From NCBI GenBank assembly GCA_017471885.1, contig JAFURI010000092.1, positions 1 to 50,756 of the forward strand: a stretch of 50,756 nt of DNA. The letters run 5' to 3'. A program made the position numbers and the translations under genes. Below the pieces are notes generated by a model. The model did not search any database. It was not told where the DNA came from and saw nothing but the letters and a program-made list of their open reading frames with translations. Of the stretch, positions 17,408-25,716 are shown in pieces. Origin of the DNA: Clostridia bacterium (GTDB lineage Bacteria; Bacillota; Clostridia; Christensenellales; Aristaeellaceae). Every line of letters starts with the position of its first letter. The first letter of the stretch is position 1.

Positions 17408-18958
17408 TTACTGGGGATTGACGAACGCGTTGTACTGCTCGGTCCAGACAGCGCTGCGGACAGAACCGTCGATTTCCCAAGCGGTCTTCACGGTCTGGTT
17501 CCACTGATCCTCGGTCAGCTCGCCAACCAGGGCCTTCTCCATGGCTTCCTTGATCAGGGTCTGGGCGTCGTCGGTCAGGAACTCGGCGTCGGTGCCATTC
17601 AGATCATAGGGCACATAGTAGTCGAAGGGAGGCACAGCCTTGATGCCCGCGTCGATCTGATTGCGCATCTCGTAAGCGGTGTAGGCACGCCAGGTGGAGT
17701 TCTCCTTGGTGATCAGGGGTTCGGGATACTTGCCGTAGTCATACCACTCCAGCAGCATGTACTCAAGCATGTAGCGGTCGGTAGCGCCCGCGGGCTGCTC
17801 GAAGTACTCGCCGTCTTCGGTCAGGATGTAGTGGTCGCCTTCGATACCGTAGGTCACCAGCATGTAGTTCTCTTCAGTCTCGAACATCCAGTTCAGCAGC
17901 TTCAGAGCCCACTGGGGATCTTCAGAGGTAGCGGACAGAGCGACCTCAGCCATGTAGGTGGGGTTGCCGCCCCAGGCGTTCACGCCGGAGGGAGCGTCGG
18001 TGAAGTTGGGGATAGCGGCCCATGCGCACTTGCTGTCGGGGTTGGCAGCCACCAGGCGCTCGGTGCCCTGCAGGCCCATGTTGTACCAGCCGGAGCACAT
18101 GCCGATACGGTCGGCAGCGCCCATGTCGTTGGCGGTCTCGTTGGTCATGGTCAGGTAATCCTGGTTGATGTAACCCTTCTGATACCATTCAGCGCCCTTG
18201 CTCACCAGAGCCCAGGCGTTCTTGTGCATGTACCAGGGCTTCACGGTGCCGTCCTCGTCCAGGAAGCGGTCGTTGTTGTCGCAGTCGCCCTTGGCGCCCA
18301 GATAGTAGACGTGCAGGGGGCCGGAGAACAGGCTCTGGAAGTAGGGGATGTAGCCGTACTCGTCGTTGGGGTCGCCGTTGCCGTTGACGTCTTCCACCTT
18401 GACGCCCTCAAAGTAGGCTTCCAGCTCGGCCAGGGTGGTGGGCATTTCCATGTTCAGGGCTTCCAGCCAGTCGGTACGCAGGGAGGGGATGCCGCCGGCG
18501 GTGAAGGTCTCGTGACGGGGCAGAGCCCAGATGTTGCCTTCGCCGTCCTTGCAGGGAACCCATGCTTCTTCGGGGATCATGGCCATGATGTTGGGAATCA
18601 GAGCCAGATGCTCCTCGGTGTAGGGCTGCAGCGCGCCGATGGAAGCGTACTCAGACCACACGCCGCCGTTGGCGGTCAGGTTGATGCAGTCGAACTTCTC
18701 GGAGCCGGCGAACATGACGTTCACCTTCTCGTCCCAGGTGTTCTCAGCCACAACGATGACTTCGAACTTGATGCCGGACTTCTCCTCGATCAGGGCCTTG
18801 ATCTTGTCGTTCTCGGTCTTGTTTTCCTTGTTGGAGTTGGAGCGGATCACGAAGCGGGCGGGCTCAGTCTGTTCGGATTCCGCGCCGGCAAAAGCGGGAA
18901 TGGACAGCAGGCTCAGCAGCATTGCGATCGCAAGCACCAGAGAGACCAGTTTCTTCAT
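17408..18958 (-). CDS. Carbohydrate ABC importer substrate-binding protein (LplA/YtcQ-like)
   Basis: 516 residues. The signal peptide (MKKLVS, hydrophobic core, AFA/GA cleavage after about residue 24) has no lipobox cysteine, unlike most Gram-positive binding proteins. The mature protein is a large family-1 type solute-binding protein: GIKFEVIVVAENTWDEKVNV, the calcium-site-like DVNGNGDPNDEYG, and Trp- and Tyr-rich ligand-lobe segments (YMAEVALSATSEDPQWALKL). ATG 18958 follows AAGGAGG; the longer frame to 19093 is non-coding leader. It is the last gene of the operon after two permeases, and strongly related to binding proteins for pectic or other plant oligosaccharides by family. Confidence 0.9.
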   Translation of the reverse strand: MKKLVSLVLAIAMLLSLLSIPAFAGAESEQTEPARFVIRSNSNKENKTENDKIKALIEEKSGIKFEVIVVAENTWDEKVNVMFAGSEKFDCINLTANGGVWSEYASIGALQPYTEEHLALIPNIMAMIPEEAWVPCKDGEGNIWALPRHETFTAGGIPSLRTDWLEALNMEMPTTLAELEAYFEGVKVEDVNGNGDPNDEYGYIPYFQSLFSGPLHVYYLGAKGDCDNNDRFLDEDGTVKPWYMHKNAWALVSKGAEWYQKGYINQDYLTMTNETANDMGAADRIGMCSGWYNMGLQGTERLVAANPDSKCAWAAIPNFTDAPSGVNAWGGNPTYMAEVALSATSEDPQWALKLLNWMFETEENYMLVTYGIEGDHYILTEDGEYFEQPAGATDRYMLEYMLLEWYDYGKYPEPLITKENSTWRAYTAYEMRNQIDAGIKAVPPFDYYVPYDLNGTDAEFLTDDAQTLIKEAMEKALVGELTEDQWNQTVKTAWEIDGSVRSAVWTEQYNAFVNPQ

Positions 18959-19156
18959 ACAGGTATCCTCCTTGTTTATTTTCAGGGCAAACCCTTGCCC
19001 TAAAGGTACGTACATGTGGCAGAACATCTTCTGCCGTCCGCAGGACTGAAAATCGTATCCGTCGGCTTTGCCGGCGGGGCGGAACATAACCACGCGGAAG
19101 AAAGCGGAACCGAAGGCGCGCAGCTCAATCGCGAGCCGGGTGCGAGCACTGCCCGC
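18959..19156 (-). promoter_or_regulatory. 198-nt spacer with hairpins between permease and binding-protein genes
   Basis: No gene is seen. On the transcribed (minus) strand there is a GC-rich hairpin CCGCCGGCAAAGCCGACGG-like element and, just before the RBS of the binding protein, the small stem GGGCAA/TTGCCC (18985-19000). Such intercistronic hairpins commonly stabilise the downstream binding-protein message or tune its ratio to the permeases; that role is inference. Confidence 0.35.
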
Positions 19157-20038
19157 TTAGCCCTTCACAGAGCCCACCAGCATGCCCTTGACGAAGTATT
19201 TCTGCAGGAAGGGATACACGCACAGGATGGGCACGGTTGCAATCACGATGGTCGCCATACGAACCGTCTCTGCCGGGGGAATGAAGTCCATGGATGCGTC
19301 AACCGTGGTGATGTCGGACACGGTAGCGGAGTCGATCAGCTGGCGCAGGGTGTACTGCATGGTCCACATCTTCTTGTTGTTCATGTAGAGCATGGAGTCA
19401 AACCAGGAGTTCCAGTGATATACCGCATAGAACAGGGTGATGGTGGCAATGGACGCCGTGGACAGCGGCAGGTAGATGCTGAAGAACACCCGCAGATCAT
19501 TGGCGCCGTCCAGCTTGGCGGACTCCTCCAGCGAATCGGGAATCTGCGCGAAGAAGTTGCGCATCACGATCAGGTTAAAGGCGTTGACCAGAGAAGGCAG
19601 GATGTACACCCAGAAGTTGTTCAGCAGGCCCAGATTCTTGTTCAGCAGGAAGCTGGGGATCAGGCCGCCGGAGAACCACATGGTGAAGACGATCATCGCC
19701 GTCAGGGGCTTGCGCAGAGGATAGTACTGCTTGGACAGAGGGTATGCCAGAAGCGTCGTGACGATGATATTCAGCGTCGTACCGATCAGGGTACGCATGA
19801 TGGTGGTCATGTAGGAGTTGACGATGTTGGAACCGGAGGCCAGAATGAACTCATAGCCGGACCAGTCGAAATAAGCGGGAATCAGACGCAGCGGATGCAG
19901 CGCGCGCTCGATTTCCGGCGTGACGGAGCGGCCCACCACGAACAGAACCGGATAAATCATCAGCACGCAGATGAACACCATGATGATGTTGTTGATGACC
20001 AGGAAGATTTTTTCGCCTCGTGTCAAAGCGCCGTTCAT
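19157..20038 (-). CDS. Carbohydrate ABC permease, LplC/YtcP-like
   Basis: 293 residues with six predicted membrane helices and the EAA loop EESAKLDGANDLRVFFSIYL that docks the ATPase. The N-terminal GEKIFLVINNIIMVFICVLMIYP is typical of LplC/YtcP permeases of the CUT1 class. GGGGGA precedes ATG 20038. It pairs with the upstream LplB-like permease (17-nt gap). No ATPase gene is in this operon; such systems usually share a general MsmX-type ATPase encoded elsewhere (family knowledge). Confidence 0.92.
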   Translation of the reverse strand: MNGALTRGEKIFLVINNIIMVFICVLMIYPVLFVVGRSVTPEIERALHPLRLIPAYFDWSGYEFILASGSNIVNSYMTTIMRTLIGTTLNIIVTTLLAYPLSKQYYPLRKPLTAMIVFTMWFSGGLIPSFLLNKNLGLLNNFWVYILPSLVNAFNLIVMRNFFAQIPDSLEESAKLDGANDLRVFFSIYLPLSTASIATITLFYAVYHWNSWFDSMLYMNNKKMWTMQYTLRQLIDSATVSDITTVDASMDFIPPAETVRMATIVIATVPILCVYPFLQKYFVKGMLVGSVKG

Positions 20039-20055
20039 CGTTCCATCCCCCTTTC

Positions 20056-21021
20056 TTAGAACAGGCCCTGGGCGCCGAGCTTCTTGCTGGCCAGATTGGA
20101 GAACACAATCATGGCCAGAGCAAGCACGGACTTCACCAGACCGACAGCTGCAGAGTAGGAGAACTTGGACTGCTGGATGCCGTTGCGGTACACATAGGTC
20201 TCAAACACGTCGGAAACCTCATAGACCGAGGGGCTGTACAGGTTGTAGATCTGGTCGAAGTTATCGTCGAACATGCGGCCGATCTTCAGAATCAGCATGA
20301 TGGCGATGATTTCGGACAGCGCAGGCAGGGTGATGTGGATAATCTGCTGGAACTTGTTGGCGCCGTCCACACGGGCAGCCTCGTACTGCTCCTGATCAAT
20401 GCTGGTGATGGCAGCCAGATACACAATGGAGCCGTAACCGATATTCTTCCAGATTTCGGAGATCACCAGAATCGGCCGGAACCAGCTGGTGGAGGTCAGG
20501 AAGTACACCGGATCCGCACCTGTGGACTTGATCAGCAGATTGATGGCGCCGTTGTCGGGAGAAAGCATGGTGTTGAGCAGACCTGCCACCACAACCCAGC
20601 TGAGGAAGTAGGGCATGTAGGTAATGGTCTGCACCGTGCGCTTGAACCAGCTCTTGCGGATCTCGTTGATCATCAGCGCCAGCAGGATGGGTGCGGGGAA
20701 GCTGAAGATAATCCGCAGGAAGCTCAGATAAATGGTGTTGGTGAACACACGCTCGCAGTACAGCGACTTGAAGAAAATCTGGAACTGCTTGAGGCCGATC
20801 CACGGCGCATTCATGATGGCCTGGAAACCGCCGGCAGCGCCCTTGTAATTCTTGAAGGCGATAATGATGCCGTACATGGGAACATACTTGAACACCAGGA
20901 AGAACAGCACGCCCGGCAGAACCATCAGATGCAGATAACGATAATCAACAATCAGCCGGAGAAGCCTCTGGCCCGGAGACCTGCCGAGCGCAGGACGATT
21001 GATTACCTTGTTGCTTTTCAT
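20056..21021 (-). CDS. Carbohydrate ABC permease, LplB/YteP-like
   Basis: 321 residues, about six membrane helices, with N-terminal cytoplasmic tail and YLHLMVLPGVLFFLVFKYVPMYG as the first helix, diagnostic of LplB/YteP proteins (rhamnogalacturonan disaccharide uptake in B. subtilis YteP). The EAA motif YEAARVDGANKFQQIIHITL is intact. It is the first gene of the importer operon; a promoter and a 48-bp palindrome lie directly upstream. Confidence 0.92.
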   Translation of the reverse strand: MKSNKVINRPALGRSPGQRLLRLIVDYRYLHLMVLPGVLFFLVFKYVPMYGIIIAFKNYKGAAGGFQAIMNAPWIGLKQFQIFFKSLYCERVFTNTIYLSFLRIIFSFPAPILLALMINEIRKSWFKRTVQTITYMPYFLSWVVVAGLLNTMLSPDNGAINLLIKSTGADPVYFLTSTSWFRPILVISEIWKNIGYGSIVYLAAITSIDQEQYEAARVDGANKFQQIIHITLPALSEIIAIMLILKIGRMFDDNFDQIYNLYSPSVYEVSDVFETYVYRNGIQQSKFSYSAAVGLVKSVLALAMIVFSNLASKKLGAQGLF

Positions 21022-21050
21022 CCATTTCCCTCGCTTCCTATGTGGCTTTG

Positions 21051-21101
21051 TACGGTGCTTCTCTTATGTATTCATGATACATGAGAAAAAGCACCGTAAA
21101 A
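21051..21101 (-). promoter_or_regulatory. Promoter of the importer operon inside a 48-bp palindrome
   Basis: On the minus strand a promoter reads TTTTAC (21096-21101), 16 nt, TATCAT (21074-21079). It is embedded in an imperfect inverted repeat: TACGGTGCTTCTC at 21051-21063 mirrors 21083-21098, with inner arms ATGTA (21066-21070) and TACAT (21078-21082). No T-tract follows on either strand, so it is unlikely to be a terminator. An operator for the operon, or a 5'-UTR hairpin, is more likely. Confidence 0.5.
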
Positions 21102-21227
21102 AAGATGAAATAACGCAAAAAAAGCGCAGAATCGCTCATTTATGCCATTTTTGAACCAAAATACCCATCTTTTTTCAGGCTCTTTCCATTTTGATTGAAT
21201 CTGCGCGTCTATTGCACGTTTCGCGCC

Positions 21228-21256
21228 TTTTCATCCGCGCTTGCATCCGGTATCAT
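21228..21256 (+). promoter_or_regulatory. Possible promoter of UroD-like gene copy 2
   Basis: TTTTCA (21228-21233), 17 nt, TATCAT (21251-21256), followed by an A-rich stretch and a 60-nt leader to the gene. It is divergent from the importer promoter. Weak -35. Confidence 0.4.
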
Positions 21257-21319
21257 AAAATCAAACTGTCTGCAGCCGTTTACACATCGATATTCAACCA
21301 ACAGCAAAGGAGGTTTTTG

Positions 21320-22261
21320 ATGAACAGGCGCGAGCGCGTACTGCGCACCCTTGAAGGACAAAAGACCGATCGGCCGCCGGTGTGCTTCTGGCGGCACTTC
21401 GGCCCCGTTTCTCCTGCGGAAACCGTGAGGATGCATCTGGACTTTTTCTCCGCTGCGGGGATGGATATCCTCAAAATGATGTGCGACGAATTCTTCACCT
21501 ATCCCATGGACGTGAACTCCTCGCCTGATGAAATCATGGCCATGCGTCCGCTGGGGCCCCGGCATCCTTATGTACGCGGTCAGGCGGAGCGGGCGGCCCA
21601 GATCAACGAGGCGCTGCGCGGCGAAGCGTTCACGCTGTACAATGCGTTTTCTCCCTACGCCACGCTGAAGCATACCCTGGGCGACGGCCCCAGTATGGCG
21701 CTGATCCGGGAGCACGAGGCTGCGGCGCTGCACCTGCTGGAGATCATCTGCGAGGACACCTGCTCCATTGTGGAGGGCGTGCTGACGCAGGGCGGCGCCG
21801 ACGGCATGATGCTCCCCCTGCAGGGTGCGGAGCTGGGGCGCTTCACCGCAGAGGAGTACGCCCGACTGATCGCTCCCACCGAGAAGCGGGTGATCGACTG
21901 CGCCGCGGGGCTTTCCGACCGGAATCTGCTGCACATCTGCGGCTGGGACAACATCCCCAATCATCTGGAATGGTGGGATCAGTACCCCACGCGGATGGTT
22001 AACTGGGACGTACACATCGAGGGCGTAACCCTTGCCGACGGCCGCACCCGCTTCCCGGGCAGGGTGCTGATGGGCGGCTTCAACAACCGTGAGGGGGAAA
22101 TCCTCCACACCGGCAGCCGTGAGGCCATCGAAGCGGAGACGCGCCGCATCGTCCGGGAGAGCGGCCCGGACGGCCTGATTCTGGGCGCAGACTGCTCGCT
22201 GCCCATGGATATTGATCCGAAGCATATCCGCTGGGTGATCGAAACCCTGGAAAACCTGTAA
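21320..22261 (+). CDS. UroD-like (MtaA/MtbA family) methyltransferase, copy 2
   Basis: 313 residues, clearly paralogous to the genes at 6902 and 22311: same start (MNRRERVLRTL...TDRPPV), zinc motif H205-x-C207 in LHICGW, and Cys292 in LGADCSLP. AAAGGAGG lies 7 nt before ATG 21320; the longer upstream frame contains the promoter and is not coding. It is convergent with copy 3, separated only by a terminator, and divergent from the sugar importer. Expected chemistry is zinc-dependent methyl transfer to or from a corrinoid or thiol; the partner is not in the window. Confidence 0.82.
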   Translation: MNRRERVLRTLEGQKTDRPPVCFWRHFGPVSPAETVRMHLDFFSAAGMDILKMMCDEFFTYPMDVNSSPDEIMAMRPLGPRHPYVRGQAERAAQINEALRGEAFTLYNAFSPYATLKHTLGDGPSMALIREHEAAALHLLEIICEDTCSIVEGVLTQGGADGMMLPLQGAELGRFTAEEYARLIAPTEKRVIDCAAGLSDRNLLHICGWDNIPNHLEWWDQYPTRMVNWDVHIEGVTLADGRTRFPGRVLMGGFNNREGEILHTGSREAIEAETRRIVRESGPDGLILGADCSLPMDIDPKHIRWVIETLENL

Positions 22262-22268
22262 CATGCTG

Positions 22269-22305
22269 AAACGCGCCGTGCAGATAACCTTTGCACGGCG
22301 CGTTT
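22269..22305. terminator. Bidirectional terminator between two UroD-like paralogues
   Basis: A 14-bp perfect stem (AAACGCGCCGTGCA, 22269-22282, with 22292-22305) and 9-nt loop; T-rich sequence follows on the plus strand (CCTATTTATCTCTTT). Confidence 0.82.
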
Positions 22306-22310
22306 CCTAT

Positions 22311-23273
22311 TTATCTCTTTGCATACTCCTCACAGGCCTCTGCCACCCACCTGAGATGCTCCGGCGGCGTGGCGCTCTGTACGGAGCAGTCCGGGCCGAG
22401 AATCAGCCGCTGCGTGCCTGCGCCGTCCAGAAGACGGTATGTGTATTCCTTGATCTGCTTCTTATTGCCCCAGTGCAATATGCCGCAGGCGCGGTTGTCG
22501 AAGCCGCCCATCAGCACCGCTTCCGGATGGAAGAAATCCCGTCCGGCCTTCAGGCCCATATCCGTCTCGATATGGCAGGCCCAGTTGATGACCTCACACC
22601 GGTGCCGCCGCCATTCCTCCAGCCGGTTGGGCACGCCCCGCCACGCGCACAGGTGAAGCAGCGTAAAGGGGAACAGCTCCGCCGCCTTCATGATCAGCCT
22701 GTCGTCCCACGGGGCCAGCAGTCCACGGTATTCCTCCGCCGTATAACGGTCGATCTCACAGTTCTGCAAAGACAGGAAGATACCGTCCAGCCCGGCCTCG
22801 CGGCTCAGCCGCTCCATCAGCAGGAAGTTATCCTCCTCGATGACCTCCATGGCATGCCGCACGGCCTCCGGATGCTCCCGGAGCAAATCCATCACCAGCG
22901 TTTCGCTGCCGGTGGAATGCTTGATGGTGGAGTATGGCGTGAAGATCATGTACGTCACCGCCGCGCCGTCCTGCAGGCCCTCGGCAATGCGCTTCGCTCT
23001 GTCCACCTGACCCTCGATGTAGATATCATGCGCCCTGTGCGGCCGCAGCGCCGCCAGCACCCCAGGATTGCTCAGGTCGGTTTTGCCGCAGTCAAACTGC
23101 ATGTAGCCGTCCGTTTCCACGCAGAGCATGTCCATGTCCGTCTTCTTTGCCCACGCCACCTGATCCGCCACGGTGTTGTCCCGCTGATCCGGAAAATGTG
23201 TATACCACGACACCGGCACCCTGTCCGGCTTTTCACCCCGCAGCACGCTCTGAATACGCTGCTTCTTATTCAC
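22311..23273 (-). CDS. UroD-like (MtaA/MtbA family) methyltransferase, copy 3
   Basis: 320 residues from GTG 23273. The ATG at 23285 abuts its only SD-like sequence (GAAGGG) with no spacing, while the paralogues start MNKRERV/MNRRERV, which aligns with VNKKQRI; hence the GTG choice. Zinc ligands are conserved: H207-x-C209 in LHLCAW and C296 in LGPDCSVQ. It is the most diverged of the three copies (Ala for Gly after the Cys, CSVQ for CSLP), so may act on a different methyl donor. A possible -10 (TACAAT on the minus strand, 23318-23323) lies upstream. Confidence 0.8.
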   Translation of the reverse strand: MNKKQRIQSVLRGEKPDRVPVSWYTHFPDQRDNTVADQVAWAKKTDMDMLCVETDGYMQFDCGKTDLSNPGVLAALRPHRAHDIYIEGQVDRAKRIAEGLQDGAAVTYMIFTPYSTIKHSTGSETLVMDLLREHPEAVRHAMEVIEEDNFLLMERLSREAGLDGIFLSLQNCEIDRYTAEEYRGLLAPWDDRLIMKAAELFPFTLLHLCAWRGVPNRLEEWRRHRCEVINWACHIETDMGLKAGRDFFHPEAVLMGGFDNRACGILHWGNKKQIKEYTYRLLDGAGTQRLILGPDCSVQSATPPEHLRWVAEACEEYAKR

Positions 23274-23382
23274 TTCCAGCACCATCCCTTCGCAGACTGT
23301 TCTGCTCCCTTAATGCCATTGTAGCGGATGCCGGTATGCAATTTCCTGCCCAAACAACGCAAATTGCTTGCAGAACCGATCA

Positions 23383-23412
23383 AATCAAAAACTCCCCGGC
23401 GCATCGCCGGGG
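23383..23412 (-). terminator. Terminator of the large glycosidase/acid-sugar operon
   Basis: The stem CCCCGGCG (23394-23401) pairs with 23405-23412 over loop CAT; on the minus strand it is followed by AGTTTTTGATTT. It ends the operon whose last gene is the beta-keto acid cleavage enzyme. Confidence 0.85.
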
Positions 23413-23418
23413 ATTCAT

Positions 23419-24231
23419 TCAGTCAGGGAGGCGGGGCTGCGTGCCCATCAGCACGCGGGTTTCCTCCGGAGTCGCCGTTTCCAGACCCATGGAGCGGATG
23501 ATCAGCGCCAGGCGCTCCACCAGCTGCCAGTTGTACTGCGCACGGGTATTCTCCGTCAGGTAATCGCTGTCCTCAAAGCCGATGCGCACCACGCTGGCGC
23601 CCATGGCGATGGCTGCCGCCAGGAACTCCCAGTTGTCCCGGCCGTAGTGGGTCACGCCCCACTTTGCATCCGCAGGCACAGCGGAGCGGAAGGCCTGCAG
23701 GCAGGTCATATCCGGCTGCATACCGCCCTTATGACCGAAGACCAGATTGTAGAAGATCGGCCTGCGGTAGGGCTGCTTCTGCGCACTGCGTTCCACATTG
23801 TAGATCATGCCGATATCGAAAACCTCCACCTCGGGAATAATTCCCCGGTCATAGGAGCGCCGGGCGCAGTAGTCAATTTCCGCATCGGTGTTGATATACA
23901 CAGCGCCGTTGAGGTTGGTGCTGCCGCCGTTGAGGGAGGAGCTTTCCACCCGCCAGTAATCCAGCGGATTGCACCGCTGTACGATGTCCATATCCGAGAT
24001 ACCGCCGGTGGAGGCCTGCACCACCACGTCCGTGCGGGCAAGAATCTCCTCAAAGGTAGCCACGAAATCCGTGGTATCCGGGGTCAGGGAGCCGTCAGGC
24101 ATACGGCAGTGCAGATGGCACAGGCCTGCGCCCGCCTCCACGCAGCGCTGCACGTCCTCCGCCAGCGCGGTTTTATCCACCGGCGTTCCCGACTTTACGG
24201 GCGCCAGGGAAATAATCACCTTTCTTGCCAT
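23419..24231 (-). CDS. Beta-keto acid cleavage enzyme (BKACE, DUF849)
   Basis: 270 residues, TIM-barrel zinc enzyme related to 3-keto-5-aminohexanoate cleavage enzyme (Kce). The zinc-binding HxH is H39-L-H41 in CHLHCRMPDG, and the distal glutamate is E219 in RIGFED. Conserved STGGISD and HYGRDNWEF segments are present. Family members cleave a beta-keto acid with acetyl-CoA to give acetoacetate plus a new CoA thioester. Last in the operon, 24 nt after a DUF1537 kinase. The pairing with a sugar-acid kinase and glycosidases suggests a beta-keto sugar acid as substrate; this is inference. Confidence 0.87.
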   Translation of the reverse strand: MARKVIISLAPVKSGTPVDKTALAEDVQRCVEAGAGLCHLHCRMPDGSLTPDTTDFVATFEEILARTDVVVQASTGGISDMDIVQRCNPLDYWRVESSSLNGGSTNLNGAVYINTDAEIDYCARRSYDRGIIPEVEVFDIGMIYNVERSAQKQPYRRPIFYNLVFGHKGGMQPDMTCLQAFRSAVPADAKWGVTHYGRDNWEFLAAAIAMGASVVRIGFEDSDYLTENTRAQYNWQLVERLALIIRSMGLETATPEETRVLMGTQPRLPD

Positions 24232-24255
24232 GGTTTCACGTCCTTTCCGGCAGCT

Positions 24256-25704
24256 TTACGCCAGCGCTTCCACAATGGCGCGCAGAGTGTTCACGCCGCC
24301 CACATTGCCGGGAAAAATGATGTAGCTCAGCCCCGGGAAGAGGCTCTCCTCCCCCGTCTGCCATACCGGGATACCAGGCTGGGCCTGACCCAGCACCAGC
24401 GCGCGCTTCACCCGCAGGGCACGGGTACCCACGTCGCTGGAGGTGATGCCGCCCTTGGCGATGAGGAACCGGGGCCGCAGACTCAGCGTGCCCACCACGT
24501 CCGTCAGCGCTCCGGAGATGCGTACGGAAATCGCCAGCAGCGCCTCGGCGGTCGCACCCTCCGGGGCCACCAGCTGCCTGCTGGTGTACACCACAGCAGT
24601 CCTGCCTGTGCGCATGGCGTCTTCGGCCCGGGCGACCACACGGCGGGTTTCGGCAGCCAGTCCGCCCTCCTCCGCCCACCGGGCCACGCTGAATTCAATC
24701 CATTCCAGATCCTTATCGGATTCCCGCAGGCAGTTCAGCTGATCGGTGGTCTTCTTCACATGGGAGCCCACCAGCACCAGACCGCCGGAAGCGGAATCCG
24801 CTTCCACCATTTCTTTCCGGGACAGCAGCGGACGGGAAGACACATTGCCGAACACCTTGGGCACTGCCGCCGCGCTGCGGATGAGATACCGTCTGCCGCG
24901 GGCCATAAGGCGCATCAGCGCCACAGCCAGCACCTGCACGTCGGCCTCCTCCAGCGCGTCGGACACGATATAGCGGAAGCCCTCCGCCTCCTCCAGCCGA
25001 CGTACGATCGCATCCACGTCCAGCGAGCGGATTTCGCCCAGGGTGATGACAATCACGTCCCCGGCAAGGATCTCTCCCTGCGACTTTTCTTCAATATATT
25101 CTGCCAGATGGGAATGCCCGTACCCGAAGGTCTTGTCCCGGGCGAACTCCGTCTGGGCCGCCGGGGTAAGCATCCCGCCCTCCTGCACATAGTGCACGCC
25201 ATTCAGGGTGAAGCGGCCGCCCTCCCGGAAGAAGGGACACAGCACCTCGCCGCTGAACGGTCCCTCGCCGGCCTCCTCCAGCGTTTCCCGCAGGATGCGG
25301 GTTTCCAGCGGATAATGTCCGCGCAGGGTGGAATCTCCTCGAGAGATGATCATCAGCGGCTGTCCCTTTGCAGCCTTCACTGCGTTAAGCGCAATCTCCC
25401 GGTGAACCTCCGCCGTCTTTTCCGATGAAAAGCTGCGGGAATTGGTCAGCACAAAGAAGAGCCTGCGCTCGTCGGCCATTTCCCTTTGCAGCGCCGCCTC
25501 GTCCCATGTGGTGGCCACATGGATATCATGCACGGTCTGCACGCCGGTGGGATCGTCGTCCAGCATCATGACCCGGTGGCGGAATTCTGTCCACGCCTTG
25601 TCAAACATCTGCGAGACGAGCCTTCGCGCATCCGGGGTTTTCCACAGTTTCTCGCAGGCGCTGAAGGTCTCCTCCGCACCCAGCGCCGTCAGCGTATGTT
25701 CCAT
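24256..25704 (-). CDS. Four-carbon/branched acid-sugar kinase family (DUF1537, OtnK/OiaK-like)
   Basis: 482 residues. The N-terminal substrate domain carries the hallmark MLDDDPTGVQTVHD and ISRGDSTLRGHYPLE; the C-terminal nucleotide domain carries IAKGGITSSDVGTRAL and LGQAQPGIPVW...SLFPGLSYIIFPGN. Known members phosphorylate tetronates (OtnK, DtnK, LtnK) or 3-oxo-isoapionate (OiaK). An N-terminal extension of about 45 residues precedes the first motif. AAGGAG precedes ATG 25704, 12 nt after the GH127 stop. No class II aldolase, PdxA2 or isomerase partner is next to it, so the standard tetronate route is not encoded here. Given the GH140 apiosidase 9 kb away, an apiose-derived acid is a reasonable guess. 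Confidence 0.85.
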   Translation of the reverse strand: MEHTLTALGAEETFSACEKLWKTPDARRLVSQMFDKAWTEFRHRVMMLDDDPTGVQTVHDIHVATTWDEAALQREMADERRLFFVLTNSRSFSSEKTAEVHREIALNAVKAAKGQPLMIISRGDSTLRGHYPLETRILRETLEEAGEGPFSGEVLCPFFREGGRFTLNGVHYVQEGGMLTPAAQTEFARDKTFGYGHSHLAEYIEEKSQGEILAGDVIVITLGEIRSLDVDAIVRRLEEAEGFRYIVSDALEEADVQVLAVALMRLMARGRRYLIRSAAAVPKVFGNVSSRPLLSRKEMVEADSASGGLVLVGSHVKKTTDQLNCLRESDKDLEWIEFSVARWAEEGGLAAETRRVVARAEDAMRTGRTAVVYTSRQLVAPEGATAEALLAISVRISGALTDVVGTLSLRPRFLIAKGGITSSDVGTRALRVKRALVLGQAQPGIPVWQTGEESLFPGLSYIIFPGNVGGVNTLRAIVEALA

Positions 25705-25716
25705 TGCATTCTCCTT

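Noticed and set aside
23274..23285. ATG at 23285 as the start of UroD-like copy 3
   Set aside because: The only SD-like sequence directly abuts it, and paralogues align with the GTG four codons later. The ATG remains possible.
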